NCBI GenBank assembly: GCA_950097015.1
Contig: CATNEN010000038.1
Span: 14,068,001 to 14,132,000 of the forward strand
DNA from: Macrostomum hystrix
Lineage: Eukaryota; Platyhelminthes; Macrostomidae
Length of the DNA: 64,000 bases
Direction: 5' to 3'
The notes under the pieces were generated by a model that was not told the origin of the DNA, ran no database searches, and saw nothing but the letters and a program-made list of their open reading frames with translations. Each line of letters begins with the position of its first letter. The stretch's first letter is position 1. The position numbers and the translations under genes are program-made. Positions 20,243 to 32,255 of the stretch are shown piece by piece.

Positions 20243-22372
20243 TGCTGGATAAACAGGCTGGGATAACTGCTGGATAAACAGGCTGGGATAACTGCTGGAT
20301 AAACAGGCTGGGATAACTGCTGGATAAACAGGCTGGGATAACTGCTGGATAAACAGGCTGGGATAACTGCTGGATAAACAGGCTGGGATAACTGCTGGAT
20401 AAACAGGCTGGGATAACTGCTGGATAAACAGGCTGGGATAACTGCTAGATAAACAGGCTGGGATAACTGCTAGATAAACAGGCTGGGATAACTGCTCAAT
20501 AAACAGGCTGGGATAACTGCTCAATAAACAGGCTGGGATAACTGCTCAATAAACAGGCTGGGATAACTGCTCAATAAACAGGCTGGGATAACTGCTCAAT
20601 AAACAGGCTGGGATAACTGCTCAATAAACAGGCTGGGATAACTGCTCAATAAATAGGCTGGGATAACTGCTCAATAAACAGGCTGGGATAACTGCTCAAT
20701 AAACAGGCTGGGATAACTGCTCAATAAACAGGCTGGGATAACTGCTCAATAAACAGGCTAGGATAACTGCTCAATAAACAGGCTGGGATAACTGCTCAAT
20801 AAACAGGCTGGGATAACTGCTCAATAAACAGGCTAGGATAACTGCTCAATAAACAGGCTGGGATAACTGCTCAATAAACAGGCTGGGATAACTGCTCAAT
20901 AAACAGGCTAGGATAACTGCTCAATAAACAGGCTGGGATAACTGCTCAATAAACAGGCTGGGATAACTGCTCAATAAACAGGCTGGGATAACTGCTCAAT
21001 AAACAGGCTGGGATAACTGCTCAATAAACAGGCTGGGATAACTGCTCAATAAACAGGCTGGGATAACTGCTCAATAAACAGGCTGGGATAACTGCTCAAT
21101 AAACAGGCTGGGATAACTGCTCAATAAACAGGCTGGGATAACTGCTCAATAAACAGGCTGGGATAACTGCTCAATAAACAGGCTGGGATAACTGCTCAAT
21201 AAATAGGCTGGGATAACTGCTCAATAAACAGGCTGGGATAACTGCTCAATAAACAGGCTGGGATAACTGCTCAATAAATAGGCTGGGATAACTGCTCAAT
21301 AAACAGGCTGGGATAACTGCTCAATAAACAGGCTGGGATAACTGCTCAATAAACAGGCTGGGATAACTGCTCAATAAACAGGCTGGGATAACTGCTCAAT
21401 AAACAGGCTAGGATAACTGCTCAATAAACAGGCTGGGATAACTGCTCAATAAACAGGCTGGGATAACTGCTCAATAAACAGGCTAGGATAACTGCTCAAT
21501 AAACAGGCTGGGATAACTGCTCAATAAACAGGCTGGGATAACTGCTCAATAAACAGGCTAGGATAACTGCTCAATAAACAGGCTGGGATAACTGCTAGAT
21601 AAACAGGCTGGGATAACTGCTCAATAAACAGGCTGGGATAACTGCTCAATAAACAGGCTGGGATAACTGCTCAATAAACAGGCTGGGATAACTGCTCAAT
21701 AAATAGGCTGGGATAACTGCTCAATAAACAGGCTGGGATAACTGCTCAATAAACAGGCTGGGATAACTGCTCAATAAACAGGCTGGGATAACTGCTCAAT
21801 AAACAGGCTGGGATAACTGCTCAATATAAAGGCTGGGATAACTGCTCAATAGACAGGCTGGGATAACTGCTCAATAAACAGGCTAGGATAACTGCTCAAT
21901 AAACAGGCTGGGATAACTGCTCAATAAACAGGCTGGGATAACTGCTCAATAAACAGGCTAGGATAACTGCTCAATAAACAGGCTGGGATAACTGCTCAAT
22001 AAATAGGCTGGGATAACTGCTCAATAAACAGGCTGGGATAACTGCTCAATAAACAGGCTGGGATAACTGCTCAATAAACAGGCTGGGATAATTGCTCAAT
22101 AAACAGGCTAGGATAACTGCTCAATAAACAGGCTGGGATAACTGCTCAATAAACAGGCTGGGATAACTGCTCAATAAACAGGCTGGGATAACTGCTCAAT
22201 AAACAGGCTGGGATAACTGCTCAATAAACAGGCTGGGATAACTGCTCAATAAATAGGCTGGGATAACTGCTCAATAAACAGGCTGGGATAACTGCTCAAT
22301 AAACAGGCTGGGATAACTGCTCAATATAAAGGCTGGGATAACTGCTCAATAAACAGGCTGGGATAACTGCCG
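20243..22372. repeat. 25-bp satellite-like array carrying AATAAA
   Basis: About 85 copies of a 25-bp unit containing CTCAATAAACAGGCTGGGAT. The first ~8 units read CTGGATAAAC, the next two CTAGATAAAC, and nearly all later ones CTCAATAAAC. GGCTAGGAT and AATAGGC variants recur at intervals, which indicates block duplication. It starts about 105 nt after the SEC14-like stop codon, in the same orientation, so the canonical poly(A) hexamer is repeated about 70 times. Confidence 0.96.
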
Positions 22373-24853
22373 AAGCTTTTGGTGCAAGTTTAAATTCTTT
22401 AAGATTTAAAAATATTTACGCCTAAAGTAGTTGTGATGCGTGCGAAATTTTCGTCTGTCTTCCTGTTTTATTTTAAACAAAACTTTTTTTGCTGTTTTAC
22501 TACTAATTTTTACTAGTTCTACTACTTTTTTTCTCTTTTTGCTTGCAAAAAAGTCGCTGCGCTATTTTTTGTGTCTTTTTCTGGCATTGCGTTTTGCGCC
22601 ATTCTTTCGTATAGGATATTATTGCAGTTTTGAGGTGTCGGCTCTTTAGTGGTCGTAGTTTTAAGGGAATCCTTAAAACAGTTCCGTATTTTCTGATAGA
22701 CCTGTATTCATAAAATTAATTTTTAAAGCTACGAATTTTCTAATTAACACGAAAGTAAGCGCAAAACTTTTTTTATTAAAGCCAACAAACCCAACAAAAT
22801 CAAGACCTCGCTGTCAAACTCAGTCCACTGGCCAACCTCACTCCACACCAACCTCACTCCACACCAACCTCACTCCATACCAACCTCACTCCACACCAAC
22901 CTCACTCCACACCAACCTCACTCCACACTCAGTCCACACCAACCTCACTCCACACTCAGTCCACACCAACCTCACTCCACACTCAGTCCACACCAACCTT
23001 CTCCACACCAACCTCACTCCACACTCAGTCCACACCAACCTCACTCCACACTCACTACACACCAGCCTCACTCCTCACCAACCATAAACATAAAAACACA
23101 AAAACTTAATGTCAACGAGTTTCTAAACATTTTATTCAGTTTTAAAAGCCAGCGAAAGTTGGTCATCGATGCAACTGTGTTTTGTCTGTCGATATCATGA
23201 CTGTGATATTTGTTCGCTAAACAGATTAATCAATCAAATCGTGCTTGCATTATACACTCTGTGATAGCGTGTTTTTTTAGCTTTCAAAAGTTTTGGTATA
23301 GTTTTTTTGTACACGGCCTGTAAATTTAGCGTCTATAGTATGAATAATGCGGGTTTTATTGGGAGTGAATTAGCTTTTGCTCTTGCCAGCAAAGTTCGGC
23401 TTAATTAGCTCACCTGAATGCTCCGCGTGCTTATTATTACGATAAAAATAAAAATTTTAACTGAAAAATATCCCATAATTTTCGAATTAGCATCTGCAAC
23501 TGCTTTCATTCAATATTAAGAAATAGTGCTAGTTTTTTTAAGCTACTGTTTTAAAAAACGTTTTTTGCTACTTACAGTAGTGTATAGTAAAGTTATTTCG
23601 AATGCATTGCTTGCAAGTTGAAGAGAATCGAGCGTATATATGTAATAAATCATTTTATTCTTAAGTTGTTTACGAGTACTTTTAGCTACATAAAAATTTG
23701 TTGGACTGGATCCGCGAATGTAAACACGGAAAATATGTATGAAAAACAAGCTGCTTAGTTGATTAGATAGCAGTCAACGTCTATACTGGGTTCTTGCATT
23801 TGCGTAGGTCAGATTCTAGACATTGCGTCAATTCACGCAAGACAAAATCTCGGTGGAGAGGTGGAGGTAGGTAGATAGGCAGAGGTAGACAGGTAGAGAG
23901 AGAGGAGAGATAGGGTCAGGGGATCGATTCGAAGCTTTACAGAAGCGAGAGACAAATCATTGGAGCTTTAATAGAAATATGTGAGAAGAGGGGAGAGGCG
24001 AAGAAGAGAAGAGGGGAGAGAGGAGGTGAGAGGGGGTGATAGGGAGGGGATAGGTTGTTAAAAGCAATTGTCAAGAAGAGAACCCATTACGATTATCAGT
24101 GAGGAAGTGTAGAGGAACTGGAAGCGACCCCAGAGAGCAAGATGCACTTATAATGAGAGTTTACCCGGTGCATAACAACACAGCCTGCTTGCACTGGATT
24201 AACCGCAATTTGTTTATTGAGTCGAGAGTGGCTTTCTAGACAACATTTCTTAACTTTTTTACTAATTGAACGGGGCTTCCGTACCCTCAACAATATGAAG
24301 GGCCGATACAGTAATGACTTAAAAATAGTTTATGGACAATGGACCAGCTTTGTAGACGCTAAACTGAATAAAACTAGCTGGGCACATGACAATGGCAGAT
24401 AAGAATGCAATAAAAAGATAAAACTAATCTATTGAAGCATTCACTGAAGAGAAAAAGAAACGCGGCGACCTTTGACTGTCACGCCTGTCAAGCGTGACAT
24501 CGCTGTTGGCCTGGTGGGTGGTGGGGGAGTGGCTGTTTCCATTTCCCAGCTTAGTACTAACTGAAGGTCAGATAAGGCCGTAGATTTCTCTCTCTCTGTT
24601 TCTCTGCTTCTCTCTCCGTCTGTATTTTGTAGCCGCGTTTTCTCATTGGCTGAGAGGCACCGATTAGAAAAACTGTCAACAGTCACGCCTTGCTGGCATG
24701 CGGCCAATGAGAAGCATTAGTACTAATATATCCAGTTTATCTTTAGTTTACTTATTTTAGTCGAGTTGACAAACTTGACAGGGACTTGCGCACGCGTGAC
24801 TGACTTTCTGAATTAGCTTCTCTGACTGGCTGGAAAAGATTGAGCAAATAATA
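22373..24853. other. Gene-free interval with minor repeats
   Basis: Mostly AT-rich unique sequence. 22815-23080 is an irregular repeat of CCAACCTCACTCCACAC with AGTCCACA insertions. 23860-24060 is a purine-rich GGAGAG stretch. 24477-24499 contains an 8-bp inverted repeat, TGTCACGC ... GCGTGACA. No exon is convincing. The last few hundred bases should hold the promoter of the PP1 subunit gene. Confidence 0.45.
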
Positions 24854-27236
24854 ATGCCATCGAATTTCGCCGCAGCAGTGGACGCCTCCTCCTTCAAGGT
24901 CAGCTGCAGCTTTAGGTCCATCAGCCCAGACCCCGTGTTCAGAGCTGACTCCCACGCCTACGCCAGCTACTTCACTAAGTCGGCTGCGCCTTTGTACAAG
25001 TACACGGACGCTCTGGTGGCAGAGCTGCGTAGAAGCGATGACGAGTCGGACCAAAGCGCGTTTGCCGCCGGCGCCGCCACCACCACTGCCGCTGCTGCTG
25101 CTGATCGCTGCTCTAATTCTGAGGCCAGATTCTATCTAAACAGACTGCGACGCCGCAGGGTGACCTTCGCCGACGAAGTTGGCCTTAAACTAGAGCGGGT
25201 TGCCCGGTTGGACTGCGCTGGCGAGTGGTCCGATGAGGGTGAGACAAGATTTTCCGGATTTATTTAGACTTTGTTTTAATTTGCATCCACATATTTAACA
25301 GTCCAAACTATTCTCGTCAGGATGTATTAATCAAGCTTGGTCACACGTGGCTCAAATGAAAAACTTATACTCATTTCGTTGAAATTCAATATTATTAAAT
25401 AATTCTAGAAACTATCGCGTAGTTTATTTATCCGCTCTTGAAATCTGAGCTCCCCTGACAATTACTGCAGCCGATAAGTCAGCGATCTGAGTTAATTATC
25501 AGGTTCTCAGTTCTCAGGTAAAGCATGGAATCACGCTTCGTGTTTCAAGATCCACGGAGTTGGATATTTGAGACACTGCCTGCAATTAGGGAGTCAAGTC
25601 ACATTTTGAAAAAAGACTAGGCTAAAAAGTCTGACAAAAAGAGAAACATTTTGTATCGACAGGACTAGAAACTGTTAGACACGACTAGAAACTGTTAGAC
25701 ACGACTAGAAACTGTTTGACACGACTAGAAACTGTTAGACACGACTAGAAACTGTTAGACACGACTAGAAACTGTTAGACACGACTAGAAACTGTTAGAC
25801 ACGACTAGAAATTGTTAGACACGACTAGAAACTGTTAGACACGACTAGAAATTGTTAGACACGACTAGAAACTGTTAGACACGACTAGAAACTGTTAGAC
25901 ACGACTAGAAACTGTTAGACACGACTAGAAATTGTTAGACACGACTAGAAACTGTTAGACACGACTAGAAACTGTTAGACACGACTAGAAACTGTTAGAC
26001 ACGACTAGAAACTGTTAGACACGACTAGAAACTGTTAGACACGACTAGAAATTGTTAGACACGACTAGAAACTGTTAGACACGACTAGAAATTGTTAGAC
26101 ACGACTAGAAATTGTTAGACACGACTAGAAACTGTTAGACACGACTAGAAACTGTTAGACACGACTAGAAACTGTTAGACACGACTAGAAACTGTTAGGC
26201 ACGACTAGAAACTGTTAGGCACGACTAGAAACTGTTAGACACGACTAGAATATGTTAGACATGACTAGAAACTGTTAGACACGACTAGAAACTGTTAGAC
26301 ACGACTAGAAACTGTTAGACACGACTAGAATATGTTAGACACGACTAGAAACTGTTAGACACGACTAGAATATGTTAGACACGACTAGAAACTGTTAGAC
26401 ACGACTAGAATATGTTAGACAAAGCGCAGTTAGATAAGTATGGCATATCAGCTTAGAAAATAAAGCCCAACAAGAACCTTGTTTTGATTGGCTGGTGAGA
26501 AACTAGGATAATAAATAGTGCAAAGTCTGTCCGCAAGTCATGTCTCATTTATTTTTAAGTTCAATTAAGCAAATAGTACATTAGCCTGTCTGGAAAATTG
26601 TTTAAGCAACCGACAAGTTACAAAGTTCAATTTTTATCTTATGCATGCAATCAAACACATGCAATGTAACTTTGGTTTAGTAAGAGAAAGACGAAAGGAA
26701 AACAAAAATTTAGAATACAAGTTGTAAATTTTTAATCAGAATTGTCAAGTACATTTTTTATCTGATTTTCATTTGCAGAAGATACCACATCCGTTGCTAA
26801 TGACAACAAAAATTACTGCATCATACCACGCCGATACACAATCTGCGGCAATTTCACCGCCCCGAGGTGTCAAAGGTTGACCAATCAGAGGGCGCCGTCG
26901 ATTCACTTAACGAAGCTGCATTTGCGTCGCGACGCCACTCTGGTTGCCATAGCAACCGTCACCCTAGCAACCAATAGTCGAGTATTCGCCAGAGTGACAG
27001 ACGATAATTGGCAAAGCTATCGCGATGTTGAGGCGCACAATCTCGCTCCGGAGGCTTCGGTTTGTGCCATAGAACTGCTTAGCCGTGCCGATCGATGCGA
27101 TGTTAAACAGCGACAACTGGAGTTCTGCCTCTGCCTCAAGTGGCCAGACGGTAGCGAGGCTGTTTGGGATAACAACCGCGGCAGGAACTACAGACTGGCG
27201 CTGCCTGTAATAGATCAATGTCCAGCAGCTCAGTGA
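24854..27236 (+). CDS. Glycogen-targeting PP1 regulatory subunit (PPP1R3-like)
   Basis: Brings protein phosphatase 1 to glycogen, favouring glycogen synthase activation. Exons 24854-25238 and 26779-27236 join in phase 1 to 280 aa, close to PPP1R3B. The PP1-docking RVxF motif is RVTF at residues 102-105, within RRRRVTFADEVGLKLERV, the same setting as in vertebrate R3 subunits. A CBM21 carbohydrate-binding domain covers ~169-271: HLTKLHLRRDATLVAIATV, VFARVTDDNWQSY, and KWPDGSEAVWDNNRGRNYRL with the WDNN signature at 258-261. Residues 60-85 are Ser/Asp- then Ala/Thr-rich and probably disordered. The 1.54-kb intron separates PP1 docking from glycogen binding. The paralogue (R3B, C, D or E) cannot be decided here. 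Confidence 0.92.
25668..26420. repeat. 20-bp minisatellite in the PPP1R3-like intron
   Basis: About 37 copies of ACTGTTAGACACGACTAGAA, with scattered ATTG, TATG and TAGGC variants. The TATG variant is clustered in the last 200 bp, alternating with the main type. Confidence 0.96.
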
Positions 27237-28647
27237 CTACCAAACAGCAATGCAGCTCTGAGCAAATGGCTGAGCTGGGTCTAACCGATTCGATAAATTC
27301 ATACTGATTGAGCACTGGTTAGCTGCTTGAGCCCATAAATATGTGATTAAGGCAAAGACTATAGCTGGTTAAGGCCATAGACTATAGCTGGTTGAGGCCA
27401 TAGACTATAGCTGGTTAAGCCCATAGACCAGCTGGTTGAGGTGGCACTATCTGGTTGAGCCCATTGACTATTGCTTTTTGAGTCCATAAACTTCTGGTTG
27501 AGTCCATAGACAGGCTAGTTGAGTTCCCACTACCTGGTTGAGCATTATCAACTGTGCCTTACAACTAGGACCTAGCTCGAAATAATAGCTTTGTTCATTT
27601 AGCTAAAATATTTTTTGTTTATTGAGAAAACAAATTTTTTAAATCAAGAAAACCAATAACCTTCATTGCTTGTCATCACGGAAATCATATACATTCTGCG
27701 TACAGTCTACATTTTAAAGAAAAAGTAAACTTTTTTAAGCGTAAAATAACGAGACTAACTCTAGTGCAATATACATTATTTTTGTATTTAAGAATAAACT
27801 TCCTTTCATAGATTTCGTATCTTTTGATTCGGTGCTTATGAAACTGCGTCGTCCCTTTCTGGTCGCTAAAAAAACAAATTATTTGTGCTAAAAACGGTTC
27901 TTAATTGTACTGGCATGACATTAGTTAAAACAGAAAGTTTCAGCTGCTTTTTATTGATGCGAAAAATAAAAAATACATAATGTATCCATTTTCGTCTACA
28001 ATAACGACAATCATTTTAACAAGTATATTAAATTTGAATCCTTGTTCAAACTGATTTTTATTATTTCTTGGAAAACTGTTCAAGTCAACCAGTCCAAATT
28101 GCTCATCAAAATATTTCGTGCCTAGCGCTTTTATAATTTTGGCGTGATCATGTACTTTAAATCATTACGTCATTAAAATATCTGAAGGCTGCGTACAGCT
28201 GTTCAGTCCATGGACTGGGGGGACGCCACACCCGCTTTCAATTACCCAAGCTGATGCTGGTACCCATTTAACAGCTGGGTGAACTCAAGCAATGCAAAGT
28301 TAAGCGTCTTGCTAAAGGACACAAATTGTTCCAGAATCGAACCCCCGACCTTCATTTAATATGTTTCTTTATTTAATGTGTTCTGTAGTTTTTGGCCCCT
28401 GTTCGATGAAAAACTGTTATTTCACGAAGAATATGAAATTCAATTTCAACTTATAAAATGATAAGTTGATTACTAAAAATAGATTTACTTTCAACCACCC
28501 CTGTCTATGGTTGAAATCAAACTGCGGAAATAAATTTTCAGTGCTTCCAATCGCAAAGACGGATGGGAGAAAATGAGAAACATTCTAACCAGCCAAAATT
28601 TTTTTTACGAACAATGTAAGTATTGAATTCTTTGTAGAAGCAGCAGC

Positions 28648-28681
<34 letters not shown>

Positions 28682-28706
28682 GCAATAGCAGCAGCACTCT
28701 ACGACG
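27237..28706. other. Gene-free interval with a decayed repeat and a SINE
   Basis: 27345-27545 holds seven or eight diverged copies of a repeat based on GCTGGTTGAGCCCATAGACT. AATAAA near 27793 may serve the PP1 subunit gene. A SINE lies at 28186-28358. 28637-28688 is an interrupted CAG run just before the next ORF. Confidence 0.5.
28186..28358 (-). mobile_element. tRNA-derived SINE, best-preserved body
   Basis: Minus-strand copy with GGTCGGGGGTTCGATTCTGG (box-B-like), GTCCTTTAGCAAGACGCTTA, ACTTTGCATTGCTTGAGTTC, CACCCAGCTGTTAAATGGGT and CCAGTCCATGGACTG in order. The central part has the 'aggcaagacgctt...ttgcattgctt' form common in SINEs of molluscs and other invertebrates. The very 5' tRNA end is missing. 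Confidence 0.8.
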
Positions 28707-28785
28707 ATGTCAACTGCAGTTAACGGTGGTATCCGAAACAAGCATCGTCACAGGCACAGGCAGTATCCCAGAACAAGCAGCAGCA

Positions 28786-28832
<47 letters not shown>

Positions 28833-30314
28833 GGAATTAGCGGAGGCGGCAGACCCTGCGGCAACTTGCGGACGGCCAGCAAGATTAGGAGAAGAATGAA
28901 GCAAAACACATCGGAAGTAGCCAAGGAGCTCGTGGCCTCATTCAAGACGCTGAAGTTTTCCAGACGAATGACGCGGCGGCAGTCTCGGACATCGCTGAAA
29001 CCTGCGTCACCTGACGCTGCTGCCACCACAGCTGAGGAGGACGACGATGACAAAGCCTTCACCGTGCTGGACTGCAGGTCCCTCGTACTCGGCGGCGATG
29101 GCAAAGGCGACCAGCCAGCTTCAGTGAAGTCGCTCCATTGGCAGCCGCTGCGCATCAGCCTGGAGGACGCAATGAACACAGTCAGCAGCAGCTCTGGCGA
29201 TGACAGCAGCTCCAGCAGGCGTTGCAAGCGGGACGGTCCCAGCTGTCGCCAAAGCAGTCGACCTCGACGGCAACACCATCGAGAACACCGGCAGCAGAGC
29301 GTTCAGAAAGTGCAGCGCGACACAGAACGTCACCACCGGAGCGCCCTGCCGAAGCCTGGATATCCACCGCCGTTGGTATCGCACGCGGCTGGCGACGCTC
29401 CGGGCGTTGACGTCGGCGCCTCCTGGAAAAGCCAGACGCCCCAGTTGGCTGTGGCAGCGGCTGCGCCCAGGCGGCGCTGCTACGTCGGCTTCGAGCGATT
29501 AGACGACCAGCCCGTCATCGAGACGGCGACGCCGATGGCGATATTCGCGCCGCGGTCGGAGCAGGCGAAGATCGGCCGGCATCCGCCGACTGTCACCGGC
29601 TGTTTGTTCCGCTGCGCAGAGTTCCCCAGGCCGGAGCTCGCGGTTCTAAAAGTCGCAGCCGCTCCGCGAGCAATCTCCCCGTTGTCGACGTCGGTGGATG
29701 CGACTTCAATGCGGTCAACGTCGCAGCTCGCGGATTTCTCGGGACATTGCCGAAGCCGTCGTCGTGAGTTCGACACTCAGCGCTGCCATCATAGGCGGGC
29801 TTGCCGGTGCGCCCCAACCGACTGCCATGTCAGAGGCCAGCATCTAGATCGTCGGCGATATCGTTCTCGAAGGCGTCGAAGTATTCACAGGCTTGAGGCC
29901 GGCGACGAAGAATCCGAGATTTGCGCCACAGCCGACGAGTCAATTGTGGACATCAGCGCGTCGACAGTCGTGGAAGAGACACTGGAATTAGCGGCTTCGT
30001 CGTCCACGTTGCGCCGGAATCACCTGCTGGAACCGCCGATGCCGCCCAGCTACCGGGTGTGGGTGCCGGTGGGCGCGAACTCCGGACCGCCTCCGCCCAG
30101 GTGGCTGAAGACTTCAACTGCGACGGCGGCTGCGCTGGAGTGCGGCAACCGGTTGACCCGCACCGCGGCCAGGACGGCCCGGTCGGTGACTCGACGTCTT
30201 CGGCACGCCATCTGCGGCAAGCGCGACCGAGAAACCGCTGCCGGACAGCCGGATGGCACTTGGCCTGCTGGGCAAGCAAATACAGACTGGCATTTGAGGC
30301 GTTCTGAGTCATAG
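28707..30314 (+). CDS. Unrecognised Ser/Arg-rich protein, probable first coding exon
   Basis: A 535-codon open frame. The GC-rich third positions in CCG CCC AGC TAC CGG GTG support this frame over the overlapping ones. Residues 22-42 are a Ser/Arg run encoded by AGC repeats. 55-95 is basic (RRMKQNTSEVAKELVASFK). 110-170 is acidic, then Ser-rich. 190-215 and 345-390 are Arg/His-rich. 395-430 is acidic (EESEICATADESIVDIS). The end contains PPMPPSYRVWVPVGANSGP. I recognise no domain. The frame ends inside a 31-bp array, so the last ~10 codons are likely intronic. In-phase donors compatible with the exon at 30924 include CCCAG|GTGGCT and GA|GTGCGG. It could be a disordered nuclear or cytoskeletal protein, but that is only an impression. 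Confidence 0.5.
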
Positions 30315-30860
30315 CGAATGGGATTTGAGGCGTTCTGAGTCATAGCGAATGGGATTTGAGGCGTTCTGAGTCATAGCGAATGGGATTTGAGGCGTTCTGA
30401 GTCATAGCGAATGGGATTTGAGGCGTTCTGAGTCATAGCGAATGGGATTTGAGGCGTTCTGAGTCATAGCGAATGGCATTTGAGGCGTTCTGAGTCATAG
30501 AGAATGGGGTTTGAGTGGGCTCTAAGAGAAAGGGGATTTGAGTAGGTTCTAGAGAAAGGGGATTTGAGTAGGATCTAAGAGAAAGTGGATTTGAGTAGGT
30601 TCTAAGAGAAAGGGGATTTGAGTGGGCTCTAAGAGAAAGGGGATTTGAGTAGGTTCTAGAGAAAGGGGATTTGAGTAGGCTCTAAGAGAAATGGGATTTG
30701 AGTAGGCTCTAAGAGAAAGGGGATTTGAGTAGGCTCTAAGAAAAAAGGGATTTGAGTAGGCTCTAAGAAGGGGATTTGAGTAGGCTCAACGAAAAATGGG
30801 ATTTTAGTAGTTCAACCAAATATGGATGCTTGAGTGGGTTCCAAAGAAGGGTTTTTCAGT
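30283..30860. repeat. Two adjoining minisatellites, 31 bp then ~27 bp
   Basis: Seven nearly identical 31-bp units (core TTTGAGGCGTTCTGAGTCAT) pass at about 30500 into roughly twelve 27-bp units (core GGATTTGAGTAGGCTCTAAG). The two share GATTTGAG and the younger, uniform one seems to have arisen from it. Confidence 0.9.
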
Positions 30861-30923
30861 TACTTAAATAAGCTACATGATCATCTTTTTTATCAACGCC
30901 TTTTTATTTCATCCCCTCGGCAG

Positions 30924-31140
30924 ATGGGTCTCAAGAATTGCCCATCCTAGCGACCAGCATCGACAGACGCTACAGCAGAGACAATTCATTCAGCACTTGA
31001 CTAACGCCAGCAATGCCAACAGCAACAATGAGAAAGTCGAAAAGCATAAAAACGTTAACGATCGAGATCACTACAGTAACGTTTTGTGCACACTTGATAG
31101 AGCTGAAGGGAGACATCAAAGGCTACGGCTTAAACAGCAT

Positions 31141-31174
<34 letters not shown>

Positions 31175-31530
31175 GGAAGCAAAAGGAAAGATTAAATCGT
31201 CGAGAAGTCTTCACAAAGTCTTTAGCAAATGTCGACTTATCGGTTGGCTATAAACGATCAGACTCGACAGATTCCGCTTCTTCAATCAGCGATGATGACG
31301 CGGATGACGATTGGAAGTCTCAATTGTTGAAGTCTCAGTCTCCCACAACGGCCACTGGTCCAACTGGCTGCCGCTCAAGCACGTATCGACCGGCTGGCAA
31401 GAATTTGAGTCGCAAAATTGACCTAATTAACACTATGGCTAATTCCTTGTTGGGCCTGTCACACAGTCTCAATGGCTGCGTTGGTAGCATTAACAAATGC
31501 CTGGTACAGATGCAGGTTGTACAGGATTGA
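30924..31530 (+). CDS. Possible second exon: polyQ, acidic and helical C-terminus
   Basis: Preceded by the acceptor CCCCTCGGCAG at 30923 and open for about 200 codons to TGA 31528-31530. It encodes a polar Asn/Lys/Gln-rich stretch, a CAG-encoded run of about 11 Gln (near 31139-31170), an acidic SDSTDSASSISDDDADDDW, and a C-terminal KNLSRKIDLINTMANSLLGL followed by SHSLNGCVGSINKCLVQMQ that looks amphipathic. Entry is in phase 2, which fits some donors in the ORF at 28707. Codon choice is less GC-rich than in that ORF, so it may belong to a different gene or have a different history. No family recognised. Confidence 0.45.
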
Positions 31531-31584
31531 CTTGTACTAATCTCATGGAGTGAGGTGAGCACATGGTTACAGCTGGCAATTTGA

Positions 31585-32255
31585 GTTTGGTGGGTGTCAT
31601 TTCTAACTGGTTTCGAGTGTCATTTCTAACTGGTTTCGAGTGTCATTTCTAACTGGTTTCGAGTGTCATTTCTAACTGGTTTCGAGTGTCATTTCTAACT
31701 GGTTTCGAGTGTCATTTCTAACTGGTTTCGAGTGTCATTTCTAACTGGTTTCGAGTGTCATTTCTAACTGGTTTCGAGTGTCATTTCTAACTGGTTTCGA
31801 GTGTCATTTCTAACTGGTTTCGAGTGTCATTTCTAACTGGTTTCGAGTGTCATTTCTAACTGGTTTCGAGTGTCATTTCTAACTGGTTTCGAGTGTCATT
31901 TCTAACTGGTTTCGAGTGTCATTTCTAACTGGTTTCGAGTGTCATTTCTAACTAGTTTCAGGTGTCATTTCTAACTGGTTTCGTGTGTCATTTCAAGCTA
32001 GTTCGAGTGTCATTTACAACTAGTTTCAGGTGTCATTTCAAGCTAGTTCAAGTGTCATTTCTAACTAGTTTCAAGTGTCATTTCTAACTAGTTTCAAGTG
32101 TCATTTCAAGCTAGTTTCAAGTGTCATTTCTAACTAGTTTCAGGTGTCATTTCTAGCTAGTTCGAGTGTCACACTAACCAGTTCGAGTGTCATTTCTAAC
32201 TAGTTTCGAGTGTCACACTAACCAGTTCGAGTTTCATTTGTCTAGCTCGAGTGTC
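31585..32255. repeat. 23-bp minisatellite after the polyQ exon
   Basis: About 16 nearly identical units (core GTGTCATTTCTAACTGGTTT) grade at ~31960 into a dozen diverged ones (CTAGTTTCAGG, AAGCTAGTTC). A sharp young end and an old end lie in one array. Confidence 0.94.
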
